A DNA stretch of 41,590 nt, taken from contig JADHZB010001570.1 of NCBI GenBank assembly GCA_015657535.1, positions 3,974 to 45,563 on the forward strand. The letters are read 5' to 3'. The stretch's first letter is position 1. Each line of letters starts with the position of its first letter. The notes beneath the pieces were generated by a model. That model was not told where the DNA came from. It was given only the letters and a program-made list of their open reading frames with translations, and did no database searches. The translations under genes and the position numbers were made by a program. This DNA is from Nephromyces sp. MM_2019 (taxonomy: Eukaryota; Apicomplexa; Aconoidasida; Nephromycida). Shown piece by piece: positions 21,259 to 33,900 of the stretch.

Positions 21259-24200
21259 CTAGAACATGAAATAAGCCACAGGAATCAGCAGAAGAATCAC
21301 GTGGAAGAGAGTTGCTACGCCAGTGCTTCTTAGTACTCCCGACTGAAAATATTGGAGGAAGGATAGCAGCAAAAAAGGTTAAAAATTTCCAAAAAAAATC
21401 CCTAGTTGTTAGTGGTTCCAAAATATAAATTCAGATTGTAGCATCGAAATTTTTTCAAAGCATATTTTGAAATTATTTCGATAGATGTAAAATAGCTTTC
21501 TGAAATAATATCCCCTCATGGTTAATGTACATTCATATACACGGTAAACAACTAGCCATGCAGCTTTCTTTTTGCCACTATCATATTTGCTAAAAAAGTG
21601 GAAAATACTTCACTACTTGGATTGTGCTCCTGAAAAGCACATGCTGCTTATGTTCTGCACTTTATGTTGTAAAAATATTCAAAGTTGAAGGCGTCCTCAA
21701 TTTGTGCTCCTTCACATGAAAACTAACACATTAAAAAGGTTATATTAGTAGCTTAACGAAGAAACTCTAAATATGTAAAGCTACAGATGCACATGCAGGC
21801 GAAGCCAGGTTAGTTATCTGGCATTAATACATATGAGCACTAATTATTTGAAAGTTTTGTCTCGCTATTGCAAATACGCATACCCTTAATTGTAAATTGT
21901 ATAAATAATTTATAAGAGATTATCATGCACCGTAAAATACTGATTGCTAACCGATATGCCCTTTGATATTTCCGTAGATGCCACGGTCGTAGATGCGAAT
22001 TGAGAAAGATAAGGGCAGGAGGCACCGCTAGGATCGCTCACGAGTGTGAAGGGGCCTGATGTATATTCGTCCGACAACTCGGCGAAGGAGCCACTAGATT
22101 TTTGAAGCTCAGAATAATGGCTACTAGAATTAAGAACTCGATTAACACTGTAATTTGCCTGAAAAAAACATATGGTCCGTTTTATCACAAGCGATCAGAT
22201 GATGGCTAGCACGCCGATAAGCAAGCAGTGAAATAGAAAGTTTTACTCCGAGTGTTACGTATGACAGGAAAATCTGATTTTCAATAATCAAGTCATACAG
22301 TTTTATTCATTCATAAAATTCGATGCTGCACAAATCATTATTCAAGGTAATATATATGCTTTTGAGCATGGACGCTTGTAAACGCTGCGGACAGGCAAGG
22401 GGTCCACATAGTTAAGCTCTCTATAGGTAACTTAAATCCAATGGGTTTCGTTTATTAGTGGAAAATATGCCAATAGGTGTAGCATTATAAGGCGCAAAAT
22501 CGATACCTTCATGGGGGGTACGTTTATTAATAGAAAGATGCTGGCAGCAGGACAATATATAGTTATGCAGTTTTACGAAACAAGCACTATTTTAGCAAGC
22601 TATAACGGTATTTTAGCATGGTCTGCCATGAATCATCCATTGCCCAGAATTCCTAGTTTCTAACATAAATTTCCAAATTTCATCAGACGGGCTAAGTAAC
22701 ACTCTACTGACCTCTAGGTTACTCAGTGGAATTTCAGCGGGCTGAGGCTGAGGTGTTGGTGCAGCTGCAGCTTGGCCTGCTGGCGACGCGTTTGCGTCTT
22801 TGATCGACTCCTCACCAGCTGCCATCCTAGCAAGAGGGTCCATCCGGAATAAGGCATCTTTTTTGTTTTGTTTGTAGGTACTATCCATGAACTTAGCAAA
22901 ACGAATAATGTAATCGGCCATCTCCTTACCCTGATTTAATGGATATGAGATGAGAAATAGTTTTTTCTAAGCAGTGAATCCGTGGCGGCGAGTACTGACG
23001 GAAGCACCGCTATACTAACACTAAACTCCAATATGTGATCGTGCATACCCCTTCATTCGTGGTGATGTTTACTTCCACGTAACTCAAGAGAGTGTGAAAG
23101 GATTTCCAAACAAAATATCGATATAATATACTTAAGCTGACCAAAGTTGAAGCTGCTAAAGTTGTGGTCATATTTGTTACTCCTCTACATTTAGCTTTTC
23201 GACAGCTGTTAAGTGAATAAAGTGGATGCTACTGGGCTGTCTTTGCGGTTCAAACTGCAGTAGCAACTTGATTTGATATGCATACAGTGATATTTCTTTT
23301 ATTTGCCAATGAAGTGTGAAGTGACCAACCTTTGGCTGACTAACGCCCTCTGCAATGCTCCCATCATCGTTGAGGGTAACGCCATACCAATCTCTAAGGT
23401 CTTGAGAAGGATCTGGCAATTGCTCGAAAAACAGCTGAAGGACGGCTACAATAGCCGCCTCTGGTGCCAGCCCCAACTTGACAACCCAATCAACATTCCT
23501 GCGTTTGAGGCAGTAAAGGCATGCTTGGAGTTCGGCATAATTATGGTGGCAGTAGCAAAAAAGGTAGTACATACGGCTAATTTAAAATTAAAGGCATACA
23601 TTTTATGTGGAGACCTGCTGAAGCTGGTGCCATATGCACAGTAGCAGGGCGAAATGCATAGTGTAGCACGCACATGCCCTGACCCTCCGCCGGCAGCGCG
23701 AACTTCGAGCTGCTAACAATTCGAAGGCGAACACACATGCCTGCAATCTCCAGAAGCACCACAATAATGAAAGTCCGCACGTAGAGCAACACTCAGCTAC
23801 AAAAGACAAGTCGCTGACGTCGACGCACTCACTTGATATCTGTGAATCCAGAGGTTATTATTTTCCTCACTAAATCGTCATCAGGAACACCAGTAATATC
23901 GTTACCATTTATCTTGAAGATATTAAGGTCTAGGAAGATGTCTTGAATTGTGTCTTTGATGTTTTTCTTGGCTTGTTGAGAGTTTCCCCCTTTAGTGCCA
24001 TTAGAGGGTGACGTTGCCGTCGAGGCTCCACCTGAAGATGTGGGGCTCGCTGTGGAACCCTGCGTCGTTTGCTGATGCGGAGCGATCGGTAAGGTCTGAC
24101 TACCTGAAGATGAACCACCTAAGTTGGATGGGGGAATGCTGGGACCACCGGGTTGTCCGGCTGTACCACGTGGAGGAGGGATAACTTGTGGGTTCTGCGA

Positions 24201-27200
24201 TGAGTTTTGCGCCTGTGGCAGTGGTGCTGCTTGAGGAGGTTGTGCTTGAGAAGGTTGTGCTTGAGGAGGAGGTGCTTGCAATGGTGGTCCTTGAGCCACC
24301 GGTGCGGCTGAAGACGGAAGTCCTGCATTTGCCGGATTAGCCTGGGGGGGGGCTGGGGCAGTAGCAGGGGGTCCTGAAGCTGGGAAACTGGGTGTGTATG
24401 GCGCATTAGGCGGGTTAGGATTATCGGACTTAACCGCTTGTTTTGATTCCACTAAAGAAGCATTTCCTTTTACTGTAAGGTGTGCCGAGTGGTTGCCATT
24501 GTGGTTTATGGCTTCAATTTCAGTGAAGGACTTGCCATGAGAATATGAGGAAGTATTGTATTTTTTCTGGACTTCAAGTGCCGAGGCTTGCTTTGGGGCA
24601 GTAGGGGCATTTTCACCTGAAAAAAAAATAGAACGTACGTGTTATTGTCCATAGGTAATTAGCTTCCTGTGGGCTACAGTAGTTACAAAGATGAGTAGCT
24701 GGATGATTCATACGTGGTAAAACACGGTTTTGCTATAATAAAAAAATTATCAAGAGGATAAGTGCCCATAGTCCCTTCTTTTACAGAATTAAGGCATCAT
24801 ACAGCAGCTTAGGATTTACTCTTTATTATCACTAGGAAAAAATTTTTTGTTTTATTGCGAAGCCGCTATCAGAAGAATAGTGTATTGGAAATAAAAACCG
24901 CCTCATGTGCTAAAAGTATTAGAAGTTTCAATAGTGCACTAACAGTTACTAGAGTGTGTGATATATGATAAGTTTAAGAAACAACCTAATCTGTCTTTGT
25001 TTTTAACGAAAGCTTGTAGTGTAACACTGTTATTCTGACGTGCAGTTTTTGTGTTTTTCCAAGTCTACATCTCATCCTTGCTAATATTATAGCGGGGAAA
25101 TTTTTGGGACTTTTATACTATGTTGACAACTCGAACTTTGAATGTGCTATCAAGACTATATTGAGGTAGCATCTCAAGGATAGTTTTTGCATATAGGATA
25201 ACTAAGTCTTTGCCCTGTGGCATATTGTGTGGAATATTTTTCAAAGCTAATGTGTGAAGTCCGGTCACTATGTTCCCATAAGAACCAAAATATGCTCTGA
25301 ATTGTTCCCTGTTTTGACGGCTTCTCACTCTAATTGGACTGATGATAATCTAAAAAATTTAACATATATCTACAACTTTACCCACCTGAATTTTGAGCTT
25401 GCTTTCGCGCGGATCTCTTTTGAACATTTGGCAGACTCTTCATTATGCCCTGCACATTTAATACTACTACGTTAGCATCATCTTCCTGAGTTTCCGCCAA
25501 CTTTGGACCAATCTTTTTCATCCTAAAAGTTTGGAATTTTTTCTGGATATCCTTCAGCCTATCGATTAGCCCACCGTCTACGTTTAGCGCTGTTATCAAC
25601 TGTCCATACCCTTTAAATCCCGCCGTATACGCTGTTTGCTGAGAGCAGAAAAAAGTTGATACTTAGAAGATATCAGGACTTGGATATTCAAATTTATATG
25701 AATCCGACAAAAAATATATTCCTGATGCTAAGTTTTGATGTGCTTTTCATAAAAAGAAAATTCCAATAAAAATTTATTCTTCTCCATAAGATTATCTCGT
25801 ACTTTATCTCTGATCGGTTTATGGTGGCTGCTTTGCGACTTTAGTTGCCAGACAATGAAGAATGAAGTGTCTCTATTTGTGTGATAATTTGATGTTTTTA
25901 TGAGGCAAATATCATGACTTTACAGATTCCTGTCTGTAGTTGCGTTTTCGCTTATGTCTCTTTTTTTGAATGCCCACCTGCTATAAGCTGAGAATTTAAC
26001 TATTCAAGAGCAGCTTATTTTCTATGAATAACGCCAAGAACCTATGCATTATTACCCTAGAATAGATCACACCTAACTTCCACATGTGATTCTCTCTTCA
26101 CTTACCGCTGCATTAATGATGTCTACCAAGTTCAACCTGAAAATGAGGTTATCGCCAGAATATGAAATGTACGGCTTTAGATTAGCCTCGGCACCCTCAC
26201 CGGCGGCACACAAAACACTCAGCATTCTTTCTTCTCTTTCCCTAAGTATTTCTTTGATTCTCTCAGACTGTATATCTTTGATAGCTTGAGTTGCCTTGTT
26301 CCTCAAGTCATCCAGTAGCTTCACTACAGATTTGTAAATGTAGAAGAGCTCGGTATCAAGTTGATGTTTCTCGTTAATTTTTCCCCCGTCTACTACGATT
26401 TTTTCAAACTGCTTCTTGATTGTGTTAAGGGCTCCGGATTTCCCATTATCGTGCAATCCTAGATAATCACTCAATAGTGGATCGGAGAAAACGAGGAAAG
26501 AGAGGCAATTTTTCAATTGGAAGAACCCTTCTACTTCCTTCTCGAATTTAAGGCCCCCGCAAGGCATGTCTTTTCCCTTGTTTTTGACGCTTCTCAAGCA
26601 TAAGTGTTGCGTTAAAGTTGAAGATGACGGAGATAATTGGCCGATTTTCAGCTGGTTTGTGTTTTGAGGATAAATTGGAGAGCCGCCTTCAGTACTTTTT
26701 CTGTTGCCTGTCAAAAATTCGCACAAGTTGTACTTGTCCTCAGACTTCTGTGCTAGCTTCTTCAGCATGCCCATGAAGTCGTTGAGTGGTTGGTACTTTT
26801 TGTCACTCTCAATGAGGTCTTGGATTGCCAGTTGAAGCTCGCAGCCTTCTTCTTCTTTAGCAAGGTCTTCTAGCTTCGGAGCCCCTCCGGAAGCATCTCC
26901 TTCTTTGGAAGGCTCTACAGACTCACCAATGAAAGCAGAGGAAGGAATTTCGTCATCGTTGTAAGGCTCTTCGTTTAAGGATTCTTCATTCTCATCATAG
27001 GCTGTCGAAGCTTCTTCATGGTCTGTGTCTGAATCGCTATTCTTAAGGTCTACGAATGCCTCTTCCGCCTGAAACTCATCTTCCAAATCTTCTTCATCAT
27101 GGGGAGAATCTTCCAAGTTTGAGTGCTCGGGCCCAATGGATTCTTCGTCGGATGAGTCATAATGTTCCTCATCCAGAAGCTCTTCATCCTGTTCTTCATC

Positions 27201-28985
27201 CATTGTTTGCATAAGGGCGCGTTTTTGTGGAATGAATTTTGCAGCTTCCGAATTTAAGGTTTCTGAATGGCTATGGGTATCACTTTCTGATTCTTCATCC
27301 TCTGTACTAGACCCTGCATCGTATGAAAGCATGTCTTCTTCGTATTGCTCTGGACTACTTTTTTCATCGCTCTCGCCTGTTTCCTCGTTCTCTTGCTGAT
27401 TCAGCTTGCTTTGTTTGGTATCTCCGGAATTATTCGAATTGTTTGTCTCGGTGAAGTCGCTGCTTTCCTGCTCATCTGATGATTCTGTTGTTTCAATGGT
27501 AGGGTAGTTTACCACCTCTTCTAAGGTATCTTCACTTGTGTTCTGCTCAAATGAGCCTTTCTCAGAATCTGACGATCCCAAGCTGTTATGTCCTTCATCC
27601 TCGGTATCTAGATTGTCTTCGTTATCCTGAGATTCCGTGGGCCCTTGCTTCTTTTCTAATCTTTGAGGCTCATCTTCCTTATACTTGTGAGACTCAGCAC
27701 TTTTTTCCGAGGATGATCCTGCAGAGCCTGTAGGGTTATCCTCCGATTCAAGGGAGCTTTCGTTAGCATGATCCTCGTGTTCCTCTGTGGCTTCCTCAGA
27801 TGTAACATCACTTTCTTGGATGAAGATAGCTTCCCCAACAGCATCCTGCTTGTCTGCTGCTTCTTTTTCCGTTGCTTCTTCGAAATCGCCTTCCGCTGGA
27901 AGTTGTTCTGAGTCAGCCTCATTCAAAGCTCTGTTTGTTTCATCTTTCGAATCATTCGTTGCTTCCTGAGATGTAGATATTTCTTCGTCATTTTCGGGTG
28001 TTGTCTCTACGATAGGCTGATCATGACTTTCTCCCTCGTCAAACTCATCCAAAGTATTCGATGTTTCATCGGTTTGCTGATATATCAAAGAGTTTGAAGT
28101 TTCTTGCCTGGTTTCACTTTCGTTGTTCTGTAAGTTTTTATCTGCTTCGGCTTGAGTGAAATCCGAGTAGATATTGCTTTGTTTCTCACTTGATTCTTGC
28201 TCTTGCTCATCTTTTTCGATGGATTCGTCTAATTCATCGTCGTTTTCCGGAGATGAATCGTTATTCCCGTCTTCCTGATTGCCGTCCTCAGCCAGTACCG
28301 CATGATGGTGTAGTTTGAAGTTTATATGGCGTCCTTTTTCCCGTGACTGCACCCTACTTCCTGAGCGAACATTTTCTGAATCGATATCAGTAGAACTATT
28401 GCTGCTGTCTCCTGATAAAGTATCGTCACTCAATGCAGAATTAATTGTATCTGCATCTTGGTTGCCGTTGCCTATTTCAGGCTGGGATATGGATCCATCA
28501 GCCTGATCTAATCTGTCACTGTCTTCAGATGCAATATCGCCGCCATCTTCGTTATCGATTTTAGCGTTCTGTTGGGTATCACTACCATAGGCTTCTCCTT
28601 TAGGTGATTGTAACTCGTCGTCTGAACTTTGTGTTAGGCTCGTTTGCAGCTTTGACACATGTGTATTTTTTACGTAAGCCTCAGCGAAAAGAAAGGGGCA
28701 AGCAGATTGCTTGTAGTGCCTAGATGTGCTAGAGTTTGACAAGGGTGGAGCAACGTGCACTGCGCCATAATAGTCAGATGATAGGGTGGGATTACCACTG
28801 AAATATTGAAGCGCTCCATAAAAAGTTAGAAAGAATATGCACTGCACTATTCTTTGGAAATGTGGACGTTGCTTGATCCACTGAACAGATGGGTAAGCCG
28901 GTGTGTACTGGGAAGTTTTTTTCATCTTGTTGCCAAACTGATGAGGTATGGGCAGAAATATATGGGCGTCACTGCTAGTTGACAC
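21259..28985 (-). CDS. Large acidic secretory protein with C-terminal anchor signal, 10 exons
   Basis: Unrecognised protein of about 1,700 residues. Exons: 28985-26106, 25638-25382, 25338-25119, 24732-24687, 24616-23833, 23498-23181, 23136-23049, 22930-22712, 22158-21952, 21342-21259; all join in phase. Residues about 46-62 form a hydrophobic stretch (IVQCIFFLTFYGALQYF) that looks like a recessed signal sequence. About residues 105-730 are extremely Glu/Asp/Ser/Thr-rich and probably disordered. A globular region follows with several Cys (YNLCEFL, HLCLRSV, MPCGGLKF, LKNCLSFL), then a basic helical part (RLKDIQKKFQTFRMKK). About residues 1195-1345 are Pro/Ala/Gln-rich, and a second globular part follows. 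The last exon ends in a hydrophobic tail (GVATLFHVILLLIPVAYFMF) with no charged residue after it, like a GPI signal or tail anchor. A surface, parasitophorous or apical-organelle protein is plausible, but this is inference. Reading through donor 22712 gives an alternative stop at 22613. Confidence 0.8.
22613..22711 (-). other. Alternative C-terminal extension (retained intron) of the acidic protein
   Basis: If the donor GAG/GTCAGT at 22712 is not used, the frame continues for 32 codons (VSRVLLSPSDEIWKF, then MLETRNSGQWMIHGRPC) to a TAA at 22613-22615. The extension reads like protein, and the donor departs from GTRAGT. This version would be about 1,636 residues and lack the hydrophobic tail. 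Whether it is a real isoform, or the only form with exons 22158-21952 and 21342-21259 belonging elsewhere, cannot be settled from sequence. Confidence 0.45.
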
Positions 28986-31916
28986 GCTTCCTATTGGAGG
29001 GCAGTGTGAATGTAGCTTGATCCTGTGAAGAATTTAAGGGAATTTTTTTGAAAGGTACACATAATCGTTGCTGGAAAGGCATTGCGATGCAGAGAGTATA
29101 AATAAGGAAAAATTCAAGCCTTTTTAATAGCTGGATGTTTGGAAGACTTAGAGCCTAACCAAAATCATATTTTTACACCGAAGCTGTGTTTTTTTATAAT
29201 TATTACATGTGCATTTGCAGAGCTGATTAAGCGGATACTTTCCACTGTTAAGACATGATGCCTTAAAGGCATTGAATCATCGCCTTGAAGCACGTGCATC
29301 GCAGTACAATATTTCGAGGCACAACTAGGTGTATTACTTTCTGTAGTCAGTACGGCACTATATAACACAAAGAACTTGTGTTTGATGCAACTTCATAAGG
29401 AAAGACTGCAAACCGCGTTAGCTTTGTAAAGATGGCGGGTGATAACATTTAAAACCCTTCTTTGTTCTAGGCAATTCAAGGGTTAAAACTCACTTGCATA
29501 GTTGCCCCTGTATTATCATGGCAATTTCGAACTAATCAATATGAATAGTCTTCCTTTGACTCTGAAAAACTATCTGAGCAAATTTTTTCGCGTACCATCT
29601 TTCGTTGTCGCTGTTTGTGTAAATTACCCGAACATCATGATTTCCTGAATCGCAGCGAAAAATATCGTTTTCATCGCAACCTCACGGTAATCCTAAGCCT
29701 GTTTAGCAAAATAAAAAGCCTTGTATGTACTATTTCTTACTCCACAACTGTAAATACAGGTGTAGTAACCTGAAGTAGTGAGTCAGCATCTTCTAGTACA
29801 ATTTTCAAGCAGTTTATTGCATTGGTTCGATAATAGAATTCTCTGTGAGCTTTGCAATGTTCCTAACGACTACGCTACTTCCACTGATTGGGAATTCCAG
29901 AACAGAAGGCTGTTGCGTTTAGTTTGAGGCTTTCATGCTTGCTTTACTTAAGTATATTTCTTCCACTGCATTTTGATTTTGCTGATAATGCTGCCCTATA
30001 TCAACTCTAAGATAACTCGTCATTTCAGGCCAAAAGAAGCGTTTGAAAGTATTTTATTCTTTATGATGCTTTTCGAGGGAGCTTTACTCCTATTTTTAGC
30101 GTCGCAGTTACTCTTTTGCTTGTATTTGTCAAGGGCATGGGTTGTTGGCAGCTCTGACAGTGCCCTACACTGCTAATGTGCAAATGGGCCTGGGTGTGAG
30201 CTGCTGCTTAGCTAAGATGCCGCATTAGTGGTAATAACCATGACAGTCGGCAGCTGATAAACGAATTAACCTGGTAGATATACACCATAGAGGAGGACTG
30301 CATGCATGTTTCATATCCACTTCCCTAATAGTTTTTCACGATTCAAATTTGAATACAGCTTATGACGTACCCTCGCAGCCATTCCCAAGCACTACGAACT
30401 TACCTAATGAGTAACTTGGGGGATATATATGGGCGTATTCCAGCTTGCCAGAAAGGGGAAGGTGCCGTCACTCTCGCTGGTTAGCCTGGTTACCGCTCCC
30501 TTTGCGAATACAAAACAATAATACGTTTCAACCCCGTGTTGTATTCGGTGCCTAGCGAACAACAGAAAGAAAGTTAATTAGTGTCAACCTCGGCTGAAAA
30601 GTCTTCATATCTAGCTACAAAGCATCTTAAGCACTTTCTAGGAGTACTTCCATCGAAGAAAGGTGTAATACCTTTGCCAATCATGAAATATCTCCTGGTG
30701 GCACGTTCGAACTGAACATGCTCATGACACTGAGGGCTAATAACGACTAACTGTGCTTGCAGTAACTATGATCGTGTTCAAACACTCAAGGAAACGGCCG
30801 CTTGATCAATCCTCCATGTATGTTCTGACGAACTAGCTAGCACGTACAATGGCCATTCGAACTGGATGTGAAGTGGGTGAACTGAAGCTTTATGATTAAA
30901 TGGAGCTGTTTAGGGAAGAAGGTAACACTGTTTAGGGGCCCAATCGGAGCCATTTCAGGAAAGCTATTCCTAGCATCGGTGACCGCCTGTTGCTTCCAGC
31001 TTGATATTAATTACCATGTGCAACTCAGCGTTGAATTGTCTGCTTTATCCCAGCATACATAAAAACTGCCTTAATTAATATGCAAAGGCGCAAAGGTAAA
31101 GAAATTTTTCTGTATATCGGTGGGCTGTGCAGTAATGCTACTTCCTCTTTATCCAGCCAATCATTCTACGCTAAGTCCTGGGCTCATTGTGGCCGCGGTA
31201 TGACTACCCCATTCAATTTTTTCGAATGGAAAAAATTTTCGGCATAGGAAACCGGAGCAGTCTCTTAGCTTTATTCACCTTGCTAGCTGAGATTTAGGGT
31301 ATAGCTTGCCAAATAGGGTACATTATTTATACACACCGAGGATGGTCGCAGTGACAACATTTATTGCATTGACCTGGGAGACTATTCCAAATCACTTTGC
31401 ATTACTTCTACAAACTTGGTACTTACTACGGATTCTAGAGTTTACTGTAGAGTTTGCCTAGAAAAGCACTTCAGCTTGTTTTGAATATTACTCAAGAGAG
31501 TGTGAGCCTCCAACTAGCGAGGCTATGCCTTTAATTATGTATGGCTGTTTCGGTGCTGCGAGCTCATATGTTCACGCTAGCCAAACTTTCTGCGAAAAAA
31601 TAATCCCGGAAGCTAAACTAAGCTAACCTCATGGTAACTTTGCAAACTACATAAAATAATGCATAACGAGCTATAATTTCATATTAACGTATGTTCGAGG
31701 GAGAAAGATATATATACATATATTTACATCCTTCTATTCTGCTGCGCACGAGCAGAGAGTACTATAGGTATACCACGAAGCTCTGGGTGGACGGCGAAGA
31801 TCGCTACGTTAATATCGATGAAATGCACGTCAAAACTGCAAAAGAGCAAAGTCCTAGGGCAACACCTTATTATATTACCTTGACTTTCATCTTTTTTTTT
31901 TTTAAATCTCCAACCA
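28986..31916. other. Long region without a confident gene
   Basis: This contains the presumed promoter of the acidic anchored gene, then sequence with no supported gene. Two + strand stretches are open after plausible acceptors. At 30029-30176, after CATTTCAG, is a very hydrophobic stretch (ILFFMMLFEGALLLFLASQL) ending in TAA. At about 31761-31890, after GAGCAG, is a charged stretch (KLWVDGEDRYVNIDEMHV). Neither could be linked to other exons. Confidence 0.35.
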
Positions 31917-32177
31917 CTAATCTTGAGATGATACTGTTGGCTCTTCTAAAGGGTAGAATGAATAGCGAGTAAGCACTGCTTCCCAAAGAAGAAAAATCGT
32001 GTGCTTGCAGAAAAGTGCACTTGGTATGAGCAGGGGTGTACATAAAATCCCAGAATGTATATAAGAGAGTGGCCCATGGGGTCTAGTGTGCGGTGCACAA
32101 AGCTGCACGTCAATGCCGAAGGCATAATAGAAGCTAACCAACAACACGCGCATCGCGACCTTCTTTGAAAGTTTCAT
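31917..32177 (-). CDS. Possible small secreted protein (86 aa)
   Basis: An 86-codon ORF whose N-terminus resembles a signal peptide: basic start MKLSKK, hydrophobic core MRVLLVSFYYAFG, then a polar sequence. The remainder (APHTRPHGPLSYIHSG and a hydrophobic C-terminal half) has no recognised motif. It stands alone, with no clear splice partners, and overlaps an open stretch on the other strand. It may be a first exon, a short gene, or chance. Confidence 0.2.
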   Translation of the reverse strand: MKLSKKVAMRVLLVSFYYAFGIDVQLCAPHTRPHGPLSYIHSGILCTPLLIPSALFCKHTIFLLWEAVLTRYSFYPLEEPTVSSQD

Positions 32178-32403
32178 GCCTACAAGGTAGCCTAGCACCC
32201 TTTCCCATCGCACCTTTGTGGCCGCTAAGGGCTCATGGCTACAGCGTGGCTTAGCAGTCCCTTTTCAATCTTATGGTAGGACGGACTAAACCCACCCAGC
32301 TTTCAATCAACCTGAGGTGAAAGTCGGGGTAGGAATTCAGCATTAGGTTCTTCGGATGGTAGACTAGATATATATACCTAGCTCACCACGAAGTACTTAC
32401 GTT

Positions 32404-32790
32404 GCACGCCAGTCAAGAAGCAAGCCGGTCAATGCAGAAGCTAATATCGGGCACTAATTACGCGGCACGTGGCAACTGATAAAAAAGGGAAGACGTACCA
32501 AGCTAGTATACACTAGACTAGCTAATCCGGGCACATTCGAAGCACGTAGCAACTGATAAAGGGTAATACATGCTACGTTTGCTAGTTTATTATACTAGAC
32601 GAGCAAAAAAATCTAGCGCATAGAAATGGATTAAAAAAAGGATAGTACATACCAGGTTTACTAGTTTATTGCACTATGCCAGCTAACCCGCGTACATTAA
32701 GAGGCACGTAGAATTGTAAGAAAATGGGTAATATACACGAATTAAGCTCCTTTATTGCACTACACTAGCTAATCCACAGGCAAATATCAT
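32404..32790. repeat. Degenerate ~80-bp tandem repeat
   Basis: Diverged units share GCACGT(A/G)G..., a GATAAA/GGGTAATA block and CTAGTTTATT...CTAG(C)TAA. Clear starts lie at 32465, 32542 and 32704, with a more decayed unit near 32621 and perhaps a partial one at 32404. Spacing is 77 then 162 (2 x 81) bases. Nothing suggests coding; it looks like an old minisatellite. Confidence 0.6.
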
Positions 32791-33900
32791 GAACTCCGCA
32801 GTAGAGATAACATCACCTCGTCCCAAGAATTCTCGCAACCAACACTAGCAATGCCCAGAAAAACAATTAGGAGGGTAATGTAGTCGCGGCATAGTAATTC
32901 CGCGCATATGGACCTAAAATTTTCCAGGTATCTCCTTAAGAGCAAACGGTTTCTAGCATAACGCCGACTACGGAACAGCTTGATTCAACCCCAGCTAGAT
33001 GGCTGCCAACAACTTATTGGCAAAAAACTCTCTCATCTGTCACAAGCATCCTTTGTTTAGGCTCCTTGCATAAAACGCGGCAGTATGTTATTGCCATCAA
33101 CTCAGGCGTTAAACTTTGAGGTTTTTTGCGTGGAAATTTCGCCCTTTCTCCTTCAGGAAATGATATTTCATAGTGACTCAGCTACACACCAATAGTTTAT
33201 TCAGCCTAGATTGACCACCTCTTACCCGCATAATCAGATGTGAAGCAGACGGGTTAAACCACAACACTAGAGCACATAAAACGTTTAGCCCTACGGAATT
33301 TTCTCCTGTCAACCCCTTCAAATAACCTTGAGCATGCTACTAAAGCAAAAAAGGGAGCTTAGACGGCTGTATAACAGAATCTCATTCATTATAGCTAAAG
33401 AGGTCTCTCCAGTAGCTTAAGCTGAGAGGGAGAGATAATGGCCATTAAATCTAGGGTATTAATCCGCAAGTAATCTTCCAGGTCATAGCAAGAGCAAGCC
33501 ATAGAAAATAAGAGCAACATTAGTTCACACTTCCTATTGCACGAAAAAGTCGTCACAATCGACGCCAAACAGCGTTGCAACTTCCTCAAACATATCAAAA
33601 GCAGCCATACTTGAATAGCTGAAGTTTTGAAATGGCAAAGTAGCACGAAGTTGGCAATTTCTGTGTCCTTTGAGAAGGCCAAGTATAGCTCACCAAGGCT
33701 GTTTCTTGAACTTCTTAGGATAGAGAGAAGCATATGGAATGTATTCATAGGGAAGTGTTTGTGGTGTGTGTATGCGGGAAGTGTGCATGTGTGCGTGTGT
33801 GCGTGCGTGCGGAGAACTTTTTTGAAAATCAAATTTTTCAGCCCTTCGCTCAAGCGTCATTTAAGCGAAAGAAAATTACTTTCAAATGTATACAAAAATT
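32791..33900. other. Region between repeats and a tentative + strand gene
   Basis: AT-rich, with a TG microsatellite at about 33760-33812. On the - strand a 25-codon ORF at 33534-33608 (MAAFDMFEEVATLFGVDCDD...) reads like protein. It can be joined in phase to a 20-base upstream segment at about 33703-33722 (KFKKQP), but it is too short to call a gene. If real it would be divergent to the gene starting at 33901. Confidence 0.3.

Noticed and set aside
23303..23644. 113-codon + strand ORF antisense to the acidic gene
   Set aside because: The - strand frame is supported by splice sites on both sides and phase; the + frame is its shadow.
33395..33853. 152-codon - strand ORF
   Set aside because: Its first third is TG-repeat translation and the rest competes with a second open frame and splice signals; no consistent gene could be built.
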